Shown here: positions 1 to 8,844 of the stretch, piece by piece | Layout of the letters: every line of letters starts with the position of its first letter | Position numbering within the stretch: position 1 is the first letter of the stretch | NCBI RefSeq assembly: GCF_009760405.1 | Contig: NZ_WRPP01000001.1 | Location: 1,860,001-1,924,000, forward strand | Direction: 5' to 3' | Length of the DNA: 64,000 nt | Origin: Nocardia terrae | GTDB lineage: Bacteria; Actinomycetota; Actinomycetes; Mycobacteriales; Mycobacteriaceae | Translations under genes and position numbers: made by a program | The notes under the pieces: generated by a model | What the model was told of the DNA's origin: nothing | The model's input: the letters and a program-made list of their open reading frames with translations, nothing else | Database searches by the model: none

Positions 1-528
1 GCTGTCGATCAGGTCCTGGACCAGCACCCGGTAGTGCACCAGCGCGGCCCGCATGTCCTCGGTGGACACCTGGGCGGCGGCGGGTCGGGTCGCGACGCTG
101 TGAGCGGCTCGATAGTGGTCGAGGGTCGCGGTGTGCTCGACGGACAGATCCGCCAGCTGCTGGTCGTAGTTCTCGCTGGGATAACCGCGCTCGCTCATGA
201 GGGTGGTCACGAGGCGGTCGGCGGCGGTCACGGCCCCGGCCGGATCATCGACGAACTGCTGCTGCACCCCGGACCACGCCATGAGGTAGTGCTGCTTCTG
301 TTCCGCGGACAACTCGTGCAGATCCAGATTGGCGTGCCGATGCTCGCGTTCGATCAGTTCGTGCTCCGCGCCACGGCGATCATCCGACTGCTCTACCGCC
401 CGGTCGTATTCGGGCCCGAACCGCCGCCGCAGCCTTTGTCTTCGAAGCGCGGGCCGCGCGATCAGCACAGCGGCGACGATCACCACCACCACTGCCACAA
501 CAACAATCGTCCAGTTTGTAGCCGACAT
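1..528 (-). CDS. Membrane-anchored hypothetical protein, C-terminus cut by window edge
   Basis: An open frame of 176 codons runs on the minus strand from an ATG at 528 through position 1, so the C-terminus is outside the window. The start is supported by a strong AAGGAGG ribosome-binding site ending a few bases upstream. The N-terminus has a single hydrophobic segment (about residues 6-22, rich in Val, Ile and Ala), followed at once by an Arg-rich stretch. The remainder is a charged, probably alpha-helical region exposed on one side of the membrane. I see no enzymatic motif. It looks like one of the small single-pass actinobacterial proteins of unknown function. Not recognised as a named family. 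Confidence 0.75.
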   Translation of the reverse strand, partial: MSATNWTIVVVAVVVVIVAAVLIARPALRRQRLRRRFGPEYDRAVEQSDDRRGAEHELIEREHRHANLDLHELSAEQKQHYLMAWSGVQQQFVDDPAGAVTAADRLVTTLMSERGYPSENYDQQLADLSVEHTATLDHYRAAHSVATRPAAAQVSTEDMRAALVHYRVLVQDLIDS

Positions 529-609
529 CGAATCCTCCTTCGACGAACAGTCCCGTCGAATCGGGGATGCCTCCGCATCGGCTACTCAAACAGCCGACAC
601 GCGCCGATG

Positions 610-738
610 TCAGCCGCAGTGGGTCTGGAAGGCATCGAGGTCGATCCCAGCATTGAGCACCACAAACGATCCACCCGCCGCATCCCCAACCGCCACCCCC
701 GCCCGAACCATCCACGTCTTCATAGCAACTCCCGCCAT
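610..738 (-). CDS. Possible small protein, 37-42 residues
   Basis: A short minus-strand frame runs from ATG 738 to a TGA at 610-612. A second ATG at 723 is preceded by GGGAG at good spacing and would give 37 residues beginning MKTWMVRAG. It sits between the Wzy-Wzx gene and the membrane protein at the window start, on their strand. The peptide has Val/Gly-rich character and one Cys near its end. There is no family match I can name. Supported only by an intact frame and a plausible ribosome-binding site; may be fortuitous. Confidence 0.25.
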   Translation of the reverse strand: MAGVAMKTWMVRAGVAVGDAAGGSFVVLNAGIDLDAFQTHCG

Positions 739-783
739 CCTTTATGGCAGAGTGCCATCACCACCTCGTATTGCTGGTGCGAA

Positions 784-3738
784 TCAGTGCGGAGACGCTT
801 GATGAGGTGTTTGCGGAGTTGTGGTTTCGCCGCGTTTGCCCGGTATCCGTTTGCCCAGGACTCGTTGGGTGAGGTCGAGGAGTTCGTCGAGTTGGGGGCG
901 GTAGGCCAGGCGTAGGACCGCGGCACCTACCGCGAGGGCGAATGCTGTTCCGGCGCACAGGATCGTGATGTTGTGGCCGTGGAGGGTCAGGGCGATCGTC
1001 GCGTAGGCGGCGGCCATCCAGAAGGCGATGTGGAGGCCGGGGAGGAGTTGGGTGAACTGGGCGCGGAGGGGGACTCCGGCTACTCGTTTTCGGACGAGCC
1101 ATTCGAGGGGGACCAGGGTTACGGTTGCGGCGGTGTAGCCGATGGCCACGCCCAGGGGGCCGAAGGGGAGGCCCGCGATGATGCCGCCGATGGAGGCCGT
1201 GGTGCAGAGGATGGCGTAGCGGAGTTGGAGTTTCGCGTGGCCGAGGCCGAGCATGACCGGGATCGTCGAGGGTTGGTAGACGGCTTGGAGGGCTCCGGCC
1301 ATGGCCAGGACCTGGACGATGGGAATGGCTGGGGCCCAGGCGGATCCGAAGACCAGGCGGATCAGTTGCGGGGCGGCGGTGGCGACCAGGGCCATGCCGG
1401 GGATGGCGGCGAGGGCTACGAATTTGGTGGCGCGGGCCAGTTCGGCGCGCAGGGCGGGGAGGTCGTCGGCGAGGCGGGCGAAGAGAGGGAACAGGACCGA
1501 GCCGATGCTCTGGACACACAGTTGTACCGGCAGCAGGAGCAGGCGGTAGGCCAGGGCGTAGAAGGCCAGGGCTTGGGCGCCCTGGAAGCGGCCGATGAGG
1601 AGGTTGTCGGCGTTGCGGGAGAGTGAATTGACCAGTACCGCACCGGCGAAGGCGCGCCAGGAGAAGCCGGCGATTTCGCGGAGGCGGCCCAGGCGCAGGT
1701 TCGGCCAGGAGCCGGCGGCGGTGATCAGGACGACCGCGATGACGACATCGGTGGTGACGAGTTGGGCGACCAGGGCCCAGTAGGTGCCGCCCGCGATCAC
1801 GACCGCGAGACCGACCACGCCGCCGAGGAGAGCCGAGGAGATGTCGGCTATGCCGTTCTTGCGGAACTCCATTTCGCGCCAGAGCATCGCACGGGGGGTG
1901 ATCGACGCGGAGCGAACTATCAGGCTGGGGGCCAGCGCGATCAGGACCCATTTCAGGTCGGGGGTGTGCATGAACGCCGCCCACGCCGGTGCGATCGCGA
2001 TGGTGATGGCGGCCAGGACCGTGCCGACGCCGATATTGACGGTCATCGTGGCGCCGGGCATATACCGGTCGAGGTTCGGGCGCTGGATCAACGCGCTGGC
2101 GAAACCCTGGTCCAGCAGCAGACTCAGGATTCCCAGGTACACGGTGGCCTGCGCGACGACACCGAACGCCTCCGGCCCGATCAGGCGCGCGAGCAGCACG
2201 GTGAACCCGGTGCGCGCGATCTCGCGCCCCACCATCGAGACGCTGGTCCAGCGCACGCCCGAGGACAGGCTCTTGTCGCCCGCGGACGGCTTCTCCTCGG
2301 CCACAGCCGATTCCCTGACAGGCGGAGGTGATTCCCCTGCGGCCACAGGCGATTCCCCGGCAGCCGCGAGCGAATTGCCGATGGCGGGTGGTCTCCCATG
2401 GGGTGTGGGCGGTTTCCCTCGGACGAGCCTGTCCGCGCCACCCCCCTCCGACGGAATCGAGTACGTCGTCCACAGCAGCGCGAACACCGCGAAGAAGATC
2501 AGCGTCGCCTGCTGGTAGTAGAACAGGTCGAAGGTGGTGCTGGACACCAGGATCGCGGCGGCGACCGCCCCGATCATGTACCCCTGCTCGCGTTCGCGCG
2601 GCGTCCGCGCCGCCCGCAGGCTCGCCGAGATCCCGAATATCGTTCCGCCGCTGAGGGCGATCATCGCGATGATCCCGACGAGCCCGCCCTGCACCACGGT
2701 CTGCAGCCACTCGTTGTCGAGCAGGTGGGGTTGCCCGCCGAGCCCGAGGCCGAAGAGCGGATGGTCGTGGAAGATCTGCGAGACGCCCGCGTAGTCCTCG
2801 GTGCGGTGCTTGATGCTGGGGTCGTCGGCCGAGCCGGTGATGGTCCGCCACAGTGCGTCGACGACGGTCGGGAAGACCACGATGTACGCACCGATCGCGA
2901 GCGCCAGCACCACCAGCGCGGTCACGATGGTCCGCACCCGGAAATAGAACATGTAGATGAGCAGCGCGACCGCCAGCGAGATCACGCCCGACCGTGAGAC
3001 GGCGGCGGGCATGGCGGCCAGCCCCAGGCACGCGCCGAGCGCCGCCAGCACCCGAACCCCGGTGCGCCGCGCGTTGCGCGCGAAGTAGATGCCCAGCGGT
3101 ACCGCGGCCACCGCCAGAACCGAGAACTCGATGGCGTGCTGCGCGGTCCCGATGACCCGTTTGGCCCCGATCCGTTCGGTCAGGGTGAGGTCCTCGGCAT
3201 TGACGATGAAACCCGGTGGCTTGAAAAGGAAGCGCAGGTCGATCGACGTGATGCCCTGCAGCAGCCCCACCGCGCATTCGAAGGACAGTCCGATCAGCAG
3301 CGCGCCGAGCACGAAATCACGGTCGCGGGCCGTCTTGATCCGGCTGAAAACATAGAGCGCGACACCGATGTTCGCGACCAGCGCGATGATCGCGCGATTC
3401 TTGGCCGCCTCGAGCAGCGGGTCGTCGATGTGCAGCCGCCCGAGCCCCCAGATCCCCAGCCAGGTGAAGAAGTAGGCGAGGATGACCGCCACACCGGGAT
3501 TGAACCGCCGCTCACCCCGTTCCCGCCGCCCGGCCAGGAAGCCGAGCACGACCAGCCCGAACAGCACCACCGCGAGGATCTTCGCCGGTGCGCCATTGCT
3601 TTTCAGCGGTCCGCCGGGCACGACGTAGGCGGGCAGGATCGGGATCAGCACGCACAGCACGGCCAGCGTCCACGGCTTGGCTTCTCGCCGCCGCTCACCG
3701 ATGTCGGGCCGGGAGGCGACGACTTCGATGGTGCTCAC
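784..3738 (-). CDS. Wzy-Wzx fusion: O-antigen polymerase/ligase domain joined to a polysaccharide flippase
   Basis: 984 residues, about twice the length of either family alone. Residues 1-425 form a polytopic O-antigen polymerase/ligase-like domain: many hydrophobic helices and a large loop with the typical GLGLGGxxHLLDNEWLQ pattern near residue 340. Residues about 430-490 are a Pro/Glu/Ser-rich linker with repeated AAGESP units. Residues about 492-960 are a second polytopic domain like Wzx/MATE-type polysaccharide exporters (REIARTGFTVLLARLIGPEAFG near its start). Inferred role: flipping and polymerising lipid-linked repeat units in the plasma membrane. GTG start at 3738 overlaps the upstream TGA (GTGA). 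Last gene of a coupled seven-gene operon. I see one unbroken frame, so the fusion is not an annotation artefact within this sequence. Confidence 0.85.
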   Translation of the reverse strand: MSTIEVVASRPDIGERRREAKPWTLAVLCVLIPILPAYVVPGGPLKSNGAPAKILAVVLFGLVVLGFLAGRRERGERRFNPGVAVILAYFFTWLGIWGLGRLHIDDPLLEAAKNRAIIALVANIGVALYVFSRIKTARDRDFVLGALLIGLSFECAVGLLQGITSIDLRFLFKPPGFIVNAEDLTLTERIGAKRVIGTAQHAIEFSVLAVAAVPLGIYFARNARRTGVRVLAALGACLGLAAMPAAVSRSGVISLAVALLIYMFYFRVRTIVTALVVLALAIGAYIVVFPTVVDALWRTITGSADDPSIKHRTEDYAGVSQIFHDHPLFGLGLGGQPHLLDNEWLQTVVQGGLVGIIAMIALSGGTIFGISASLRAARTPREREQGYMIGAVAAAILVSSTTFDLFYYQQATLIFFAVFALLWTTYSIPSEGGGADRLVRGKPPTPHGRPPAIGNSLAAAGESPVAAGESPPPVRESAVAEEKPSAGDKSLSSGVRWTSVSMVGREIARTGFTVLLARLIGPEAFGVVAQATVYLGILSLLLDQGFASALIQRPNLDRYMPGATMTVNIGVGTVLAAITIAIAPAWAAFMHTPDLKWVLIALAPSLIVRSASITPRAMLWREMEFRKNGIADISSALLGGVVGLAVVIAGGTYWALVAQLVTTDVVIAVVLITAAGSWPNLRLGRLREIAGFSWRAFAGAVLVNSLSRNADNLLIGRFQGAQALAFYALAYRLLLLPVQLCVQSIGSVLFPLFARLADDLPALRAELARATKFVALAAIPGMALVATAAPQLIRLVFGSAWAPAIPIVQVLAMAGALQAVYQPSTIPVMLGLGHAKLQLRYAILCTTASIGGIIAGLPFGPLGVAIGYTAATVTLVPLEWLVRKRVAGVPLRAQFTQLLPGLHIAFWMAAAYATIALTLHGHNITILCAGTAFALAVGAAVLRLAYRPQLDELLDLTQRVLGKRIPGKRGETTTPQTPHQASPH

Positions 3739-4475
3739 ATCGAATTCGCAGCCCGGGCGTTGCCGGTCACCGGCGCGCCCGGGCCGGGCGGCAGCGGCGG
3801 TTCACCGGGGGTGTACGGGACGGGCGGTTCGGTGCGGCGGCCGCGCTTGCGACGCTCGAGCACCACATCGACCAGCACCGCCAGCAGGATCGACAGACCG
3901 ATGCCCGCGCCCAGGACCGAGATCGTCGACCGGGTGCGCGACGGCAGCGCCGCGACCGGGGTGCTCGGCGGCTGCACGGTGAACGAGGACACCATCTGAT
4001 CCTCGGGGACCTGCGCGCCCTGCTGCAGGGTCCGCAGCGTCGAATCCGCCTGTGCCGTCACGAGTTCGAGGGTCTTGGAGGTGGTCTGCGGGTTGGCGGA
4101 GGTTTCCTCGAGCATGACCAGCGGGATCTGCGCGGAGCCGGTCGTGGTGGGGAACATGCGCGCGACGTAGTTGGGCTGGCCGCCGCCCGCGACGACCTTG
4201 TCGACCACCGCGGGCTGCCGCAGCCCCAGCGCCGCGAGATTCGCCAGCAGGGTCGCGCCGCCGACGTCGAGCAGTCCGTTGCGCCGCACCGGTTCACCGG
4301 CCACCGCCTGGTCGTAGCGGTAACTCGGTGGCGCGAAACCGATTACGGCATTGGCGTAGTAGACCGGCTTGGCCTGCTGATAGGTGTGCTTCCCGTAGAG
4401 CAGGCTCAGGACCAGCAGCGGCAGGATCACGTACCAGCGGCGAGCGCACGAGCGCGCGACATCGAATAAATCCAT
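3735..4475 (-). CDS. Wzz-like chain-length regulator
   Basis: 246 residues. ATG 4475 (MDLFDVARSC) is chosen over an upstream in-frame ATG at 4541 because AAGGGGGAAG precedes it. One membrane helix lies at about residues 15-30, an extracytoplasmic region of about 170 residues follows, and a second helix at about 200-222 is followed by an Arg-rich cytoplasmic tail rich in Pro and Gly. This two-helix layout is that of polysaccharide co-polymerases (Wzz/CapA/YveK), which set polymer length. It lacks a kinase domain. It follows another Wzz-like gene after a 69-base gap and overlaps the Wzy-Wzx gene by the GTGA junction. Third Wzz-like protein in the operon. Confidence 0.75.
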   Translation of the reverse strand: MDLFDVARSCARRWYVILPLLVLSLLYGKHTYQQAKPVYYANAVIGFAPPSYRYDQAVAGEPVRRNGLLDVGGATLLANLAALGLRQPAVVDKVVAGGGQPNYVARMFPTTTGSAQIPLVMLEETSANPQTTSKTLELVTAQADSTLRTLQQGAQVPEDQMVSSFTVQPPSTPVAALPSRTRSTISVLGAGIGLSILLAVLVDVVLERRKRGRRTEPPVPYTPGEPPLPPGPGAPVTGNARAANSM

Positions 4476-4544
4476 GTCAACTTCCCCCTTCGGGCATCGT
4501 GAAGTCGCCTCGAAGGCCGAACCTACACGACACCTCGTCATCCT

Positions 4545-5678
4545 TCAGTTCGATTGTGTTTCCACGTATTCGCCACTGTGTTTCCACGTCGTCGCGACCG
4601 CGACGCCCGCCACGCGCACCGCCGCCGCCCGCAGTTGCGCCAACGCCTCGCGCACGTCGCGCCGCCGCGTCGAGCCGAGCGCCACCAGCAGGATCACACC
4701 ATCCGCGAACGCTCCATACACCGACGCCGAGACGCTTTTCGTTACCGGCGGCGCGACCAGCAGCACATGGGTGTGGTCGGTCCGCACGGGGTCGATCTCG
4801 GCTCTCGCCTGTACCGGATCGACGGTGTCCCCGGCCAGCACGATCGGCTGCCCGCCGTGCCGTTCGACGGTGCGGCTCAGATTGCGCACCGCGGTCGTGA
4901 CGTCGACTTCGCCTGTGGCACTGGTGATCACCCAGACCGATGGGGCGGGTGAGAGTTGCTCGAGGTGCGCCCGCAGTCCGCGGTAGCCGATGAACTCCCG
5001 TTCCGAGGGCGCGGGCACCGCGGCGACCGCGCCGAGGACCGGCACCCCGAATGTCGTCGCGACGGCACTGGTTCGGATAGTCCGGTCGGTGCGGGCGCGG
5101 ATCCACACCGCCACCAAGCCGAGCAGCAGTCCGGTGAGCACGCCGAGTCCGCTCAGCGCGATGATCGCGGGCAGCCGGCTGCCGGGTGCGCTGGCCGCGG
5201 TCACGACCTTCGTGTGCACCTTCTGCTTGTCCTCGCCGGTCGGCGTCTCGACGCTGTCGGCGTAGGCGATGAATTCGGGGCCGATGGTCTGCGCGATGCG
5301 CTGGGCGCGTTCGGCGGACGAATCGGTCACCGTGACATCGATGACGGCCGTTTTCGGCGGCACCACCGCCGCGCTCACCTGCCCGGCCAGGTCACGCGTC
5401 GATTCGTGCAGTCCGAGCTTGTCGATCACCCGCTGGGCGACGGCATCGGTGGTGAGCAGCGCGACATAGGTGCTGACCCGGCCGGTGACGACATTGTCGT
5501 TCTCGTAGGCCGACGCGGTGGTCGAGCCCTCGATCGACACCAGCAGCTGGGTCGTCGACACATAGCGCGGCGGATGCAGTACGGCCAGCGTGATGCCCGC
5601 CGCGGCGACGAGCCCGGCGACTATGCCGAAAGTCGCCCAGTACCTGCCCAATTGGGCAAAGAATTGATTCAGCTTCAA
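4545..5678 (-). CDS. Wzz-like co-polymerase with degenerate BY-kinase domain
   Basis: 377 residues starting at a TTG (5678) whose last bases form the TGA of the upstream gene (TTGA). Helices at about residues 13-35 and 175-200 bracket a Wzz-type periplasmic region. The cytoplasmic C-terminal 160 residues align in layout with bacterial tyrosine kinases of the CpsD/CapB/Wzc type: a strand leading to SATGEVDVTTAVRNL where Walker A (GEGKST) should be, then a VLLVA strand. The Walker A Lys is replaced (GEVDVT), and there is no Tyr-rich tail. I therefore infer a non-catalytic pseudokinase that may still regulate assembly. Family assignment is by motif layout only. Confidence 0.75.
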   Translation of the reverse strand: MKLNQFFAQLGRYWATFGIVAGLVAAAGITLAVLHPPRYVSTTQLLVSIEGSTTASAYENDNVVTGRVSTYVALLTTDAVAQRVIDKLGLHESTRDLAGQVSAAVVPPKTAVIDVTVTDSSAERAQRIAQTIGPEFIAYADSVETPTGEDKQKVHTKVVTAASAPGSRLPAIIALSGLGVLTGLLLGLVAVWIRARTDRTIRTSAVATTFGVPVLGAVAAVPAPSEREFIGYRGLRAHLEQLSPAPSVWVITSATGEVDVTTAVRNLSRTVERHGGQPIVLAGDTVDPVQARAEIDPVRTDHTHVLLVAPPVTKSVSASVYGAFADGVILLVALGSTRRRDVREALAQLRAAAVRVAGVAVATTWKHSGEYVETQSN

Positions 5679-6352
5679 CTGTTCGCCTCGTGTTCGGTGT
5701 CGGGTTCGAAGAGCCGGCGGGCCACGGCCGCGCCCGCGCCGAGTACGAAGCCGGTCAGTACGGCCCCGGCGATGACGACGTACAGCGGTGCGCCCCAGGC
5801 GACTTCGCGCTCGGGGCGGCCCGGCCCGGTGACGACCACCAGTTCGGCGCGCGGCACCGCGCTGCCGGGCACCGTCTCGAGCGTGTGGACCAGGGCCGCG
5901 TAGTCGGTCAGGAAGACCTGCGCGGTCCGGGTGGTCTCCGCCGCGGTGGGTCCGGTGACCGCGATATCGATCAAGACGGTTCCGGTCCGGTTCGACGCGG
6001 AGATGCGGTCGGCGAATCGGACCGGATCGGCCTTCACCTTGAGATCGCCGATCACGACCGCGGCCAGATCCGGGCTGGTGGCCAGCGCCGCATAGGTCCG
6101 GCCGCGTGCCTTGGCATAGGAATCCCCGCCGTCGACGACACGGCTCACGTCGCCCGGCGTCCGGATGAACACGGTCGCCTCGGAGCGGTAGACCGGCGGG
6201 CGCACCAGCAGGAAAACGGTGGTGGCCGCCAGGGTCGCCAGGACGCCCCACACAATCCAACGCCATCGTCTGCGCAGCAGCCTCAGATACGCGAGCACGG
6301 CGGTATCCGAATACGCCGCGCCGACGGCGTCGTGCGAGACAGTGGAATTCAT
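5675..6352 (-). CDS. Wzz-like chain-length regulator
   Basis: 225 residues. ATG 6352 overlaps the stop of the SGNH hydrolase gene (ATGA). A basic cytoplasmic N-terminus (LRLLRRRWRW) leads to a membrane helix at about residues 33-50, then a PPVYRSEATVFI segment typical of Wzz periplasmic domains, and a second helix at about 187-208. It ends in a short acidic tail without a kinase domain. Probably pairs with the two Wzz-like proteins encoded downstream to control polymer length in the envelope. Confidence 0.75.
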   Translation of the reverse strand: MNSTVSHDAVGAAYSDTAVLAYLRLLRRRWRWIVWGVLATLAATTVFLLVRPPVYRSEATVFIRTPGDVSRVVDGGDSYAKARGRTYAALATSPDLAAVVIGDLKVKADPVRFADRISASNRTGTVLIDIAVTGPTAAETTRTAQVFLTDYAALVHTLETVPGSAVPRAELVVVTGPGRPEREVAWGAPLYVVIAGAVLTGFVLGAGAAVARRLFEPDTEHEANS

Positions 6353-7092
6353 CGCGCCGCCGCCAATCCTTGGGTAGTGAGGCTGTCGACCAGGGCGGCC
6401 GCGATTCGCTTGTTGCCGTCCGCGTTCGGATGCATGCCGTCCGGGCCGACCAGCGCACCGGTGTCCATGCTGTCGAAGGACAGCAGTGGATCGACCACGA
6501 TCAACTCGCCCGTGGCGGGGTCGAGCTTCAACCGTGCCACGAAGTCGTCGTCGAAACCGCAGTCGTCGCTGGGCCGTTGCAGGAACCGCGGCCGCACGAA
6601 CACGATCTTCGCCGCGGGCCAGGCGGCGCGGATGTCCTCGATGGTGCCGCGTACCGCGTCGTAGACGTCCTCGATCGGTGCGAACTTGTCGTTGCGGCCG
6701 CCGTCGAGCACCACGATGTCCGGTGCCGCGCGCTTGGCCAGCCCGTGGACGCGTTCGTCGAAAGTGGTCGAGTCGCCGAGGTACTCGATGTGGAACCGAT
6801 TGGCCTGCCCGCCGCTGATGTAGCCGGTGCCGGGCATGGCGGCCAGGTCGCAGAGCCAGTGCATCCGCACCGCCGCCTGGCACGCGTACGACATCTCGGC
6901 GAGTGTGCTCGCGCCCGTGTAGGAATCGCCGATGAACAGGGCGGCCGGTTCCTCCGGTTCGGGGATGGTGAGCCGCTGCGGCGTGCTGTCGCCGTGTGCG
7001 GTCGGACCGGTGTGCAGGGCGAACACGAGCCCGGCGGCGATCGCGATCGCGAGGATCGCCGCCGCGAGATCGACAGCCCTGGCCCGGGTCAT
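6349..7092 (-). CDS. Membrane-anchored SGNH/GDSL hydrolase
   Basis: 247 residues. An N-terminal hydrophobic segment (about 8-26) could be a signal anchor, placing the enzyme outside the membrane. SGNH blocks are clear: FIGDSY with Ser57, GGRND with Asn134, and DGMHP with Asp218 and His221. The expected chemistry is ester hydrolysis or acyl transfer at a Ser-Asp-His centre. In a polysaccharide operon the likely substrate is an acetyl or acyl group on the polymer or its repeat unit (inference). ATGA overlaps join it to genes on both sides. Confidence 0.85.
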   Translation of the reverse strand: MTRARAVDLAAAILAIAIAAGLVFALHTGPTAHGDSTPQRLTIPEPEEPAALFIGDSYTGASTLAEMSYACQAAVRMHWLCDLAAMPGTGYISGGQANRFHIEYLGDSTTFDERVHGLAKRAAPDIVVLDGGRNDKFAPIEDVYDAVRGTIEDIRAAWPAAKIVFVRPRFLQRPSDDCGFDDDFVARLKLDPATGELIVVDPLLSFDSMDTGALVGPDGMHPNADGNKRIAAALVDSLTTQGLAAAR

Positions 7093-8192
7093 CGGGTCGC
7101 CGCATCGTAGAGCTCGCGTAGCCGGTCGCCGATGCGTGCCATCCCCAGTTCGGTGGCCACGGCCCGGCGGCCGCGTTCGCCCATGGCGGTGGCCCGTTCC
7201 CGGTCGGCGAGCAGTGACCGTACGGCCGCCGCGAGTTCGGTTGGGGCGGAGCCGGTCACGATGCCGCTGCCGGTGCGCTCGACCAGTGGCGCGAGTCCGC
7301 AGTCGGGCGGGATCACCACCGGCAGGCCGACCGCCATCGCCTCCAGCACCGCCATCGGGTAGGGCTCGCGCAGCGACGGCAGCACGAAGACGGCGGCGTC
7401 GGCCATCCGCTCGGGCACGCGGGCCGGATCGAGCGGGCCCAGCCACCGCAGCCGGGGGTCCGCGCCGAGCGCCGCCCGCACCGCCGGGCCCTCGCCCTCG
7501 TCGGGGCCGACCAGGGTGAAGTTCGCGACGGTTCCGTTGGCGAGCAACGCCTTTGCCATCTCGACGAAGGCGAGCGGCTGCTTGCGGGCGTGCAGTCGGG
7601 CGGCGAACAGCACCTCGGGTGTGCCCGCCGCGGTCGCGTGCGGATAGGCGGGGACGCCATTGTCCACCCGCGTCAGGCGCAGGCCCGGTCCGGCGACAGC
7701 CGTCAGATCGTCGTGTTCGGCCGGGGTGAGGAAGCAGACCGCGCGCGCATCACGCAGTACCTTCCGGGTCCACGCGGCATCCAGCGGTGCGGCGAGGGGA
7801 TGCGAGGACGGCGTGATCATCCCGTGCGGCTGAACGACATACGGCGTGCCCGCGTGCCGCACCGCGAGCGCCGCGGGCAACGTCACCAGATCGCGGCCGA
7901 GATGAATATGAACGATGTCGAAGCCGCGGCCGTGGCGGCGCACCCACCGCCACAGGCCGGGCGCTCCGAGTCCGGCGAAACCCGTTGCGGGAACCAGGGT
8001 TCGAGCCGGGAACAATCGGACCGGAACGTTCCCCACCCGCGCGGGCGGGGTGTCGTATCCGCGCGCGGCGCCCGCGACGATCACGTCGTCGCCGCGACCG
8101 AGGAACTCCGCCGCCTGGTTGAACGCCACCCGCACCGGCCCGCCGTAGGCGCCCTCCGGTGACACCAGGGTGACCAGGTGCAGGATCCGCAT
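7089..8192 (-). CDS. GT4-family glycosyltransferase
   Basis: 367 residues. ATG 8192 (MRILHLVTLVSPEGAYGG) overlaps the upstream stop (TGATG). It has a GT-B layout: an N-terminal Rossmann domain with a glycine-rich acceptor loop, a linker, and a C-terminal GT4 domain with FAARLHARKQP (nucleotide-sugar binding) and the E-x7-E motif in LREPYPMAVLEAMAVGLPVV near residue 280. It is expected to be a retaining transferase adding one sugar to a lipid-linked intermediate on the cytoplasmic face. Donor and acceptor cannot be told from sequence. Confidence 0.88.
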   Translation of the reverse strand: MRILHLVTLVSPEGAYGGPVRVAFNQAAEFLGRGDDVIVAGAARGYDTPPARVGNVPVRLFPARTLVPATGFAGLGAPGLWRWVRRHGRGFDIVHIHLGRDLVTLPAALAVRHAGTPYVVQPHGMITPSSHPLAAPLDAAWTRKVLRDARAVCFLTPAEHDDLTAVAGPGLRLTRVDNGVPAYPHATAAGTPEVLFAARLHARKQPLAFVEMAKALLANGTVANFTLVGPDEGEGPAVRAALGADPRLRWLGPLDPARVPERMADAAVFVLPSLREPYPMAVLEAMAVGLPVVIPPDCGLAPLVERTGSGIVTGSAPTELAAAVRSLLADRERATAMGERGRRAVATELGMARIGDRLRELYDAATR

Positions 8193-8761
8193 CAGCGCGG
8201 CGTGACCACGGGCGGCGGCGGCCGCACGACCGAATACGGCGGCACGTCCGCGCTGACCAGCGCGGTCGCCCCGATCACCGAGTGCGCGCCGACGGTGACG
8301 CCGCGCAGGATGGTGGCCCGCGTGCACACCCACACCCCGTCCTCGACGACGATCGGCCCGTTGTCGTAGGCGAAGCTCGGCGAGCGCCGGTCGTGACTGC
8401 CGGTGCACAGGTAGGCCTGTTGGGACACACAGACATTGGACCCGAGGGTGATCGGTTCGATGTTGTACAACTCCGCCCCGACCCCGACCCACGAATCGTC
8501 GCCCACACTCAGCTTCCACGGCCACTGCACACTCACCCGATGCCTGATCAGTACCCCCGTACCGATTTTCGCGCCGAACATCCGCAAGATCGCCACCCGC
8601 AACCGATTCGGGCACCACACCTGGGTGAAGATCAGCGTCGAGACGGCCACCCAGAGCGCCTGAGCCGCCAGACCACGGCCTTTGTCGTAGGAGTGCCCCC
8701 GCAACGCTGCCAGGGATCGTTCCGGCGCTGCCGACGTTCCTTCCGGTACAGCATCCCGCAT
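8192..8761 (-). CDS. WcaF-like left-handed beta-helix acetyltransferase
   Basis: 189 residues. ATG 8761 is preceded by AGGGGAGG, favouring it over an upstream frame extension to 8830. The N-terminal part has a hydrophobic segment (AALWVAVSTLIFTQVW). The rest is made of hexapeptide repeats (IGTGVLI, VGVGAELYNI, VVEDGVWV, VGAHSVIGA) ending in a Pro-rich tail, as in the colanic-acid acetyltransferase WcaF. Likely transfers acetyl from acetyl-CoA to a sugar of the repeat unit. First gene of the seven-gene minus-strand operon, divergent from the Wzy-like gene at 8845. Confidence 0.82.
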   Translation of the reverse strand: MRDAVPEGTSAAPERSLAALRGHSYDKGRGLAAQALWVAVSTLIFTQVWCPNRLRVAILRMFGAKIGTGVLIRHRVSVQWPWKLSVGDDSWVGVGAELYNIEPITLGSNVCVSQQAYLCTGSHDRRSPSFAYDNGPIVVEDGVWVCTRATILRGVTVGAHSVIGATALVSADVPPYSVVRPPPPVVTPR

Positions 8762-8844
8762 AACGACCTCCCCTGGCGCGATCAATGTACCGTTATCTTC
8801 CGAGAGGACGCCAGTCGTTCGTTGTTGCAAGGGGATTGGACCAA

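Noticed and set aside
2300..2400. Short repeats that could suggest a CRISPR or VNTR
   Set aside because: They encode the AAGESP-type linker of the Wzy-Wzx protein in frame and have no spacer structure. No CRISPR array or cas gene was found in the window.
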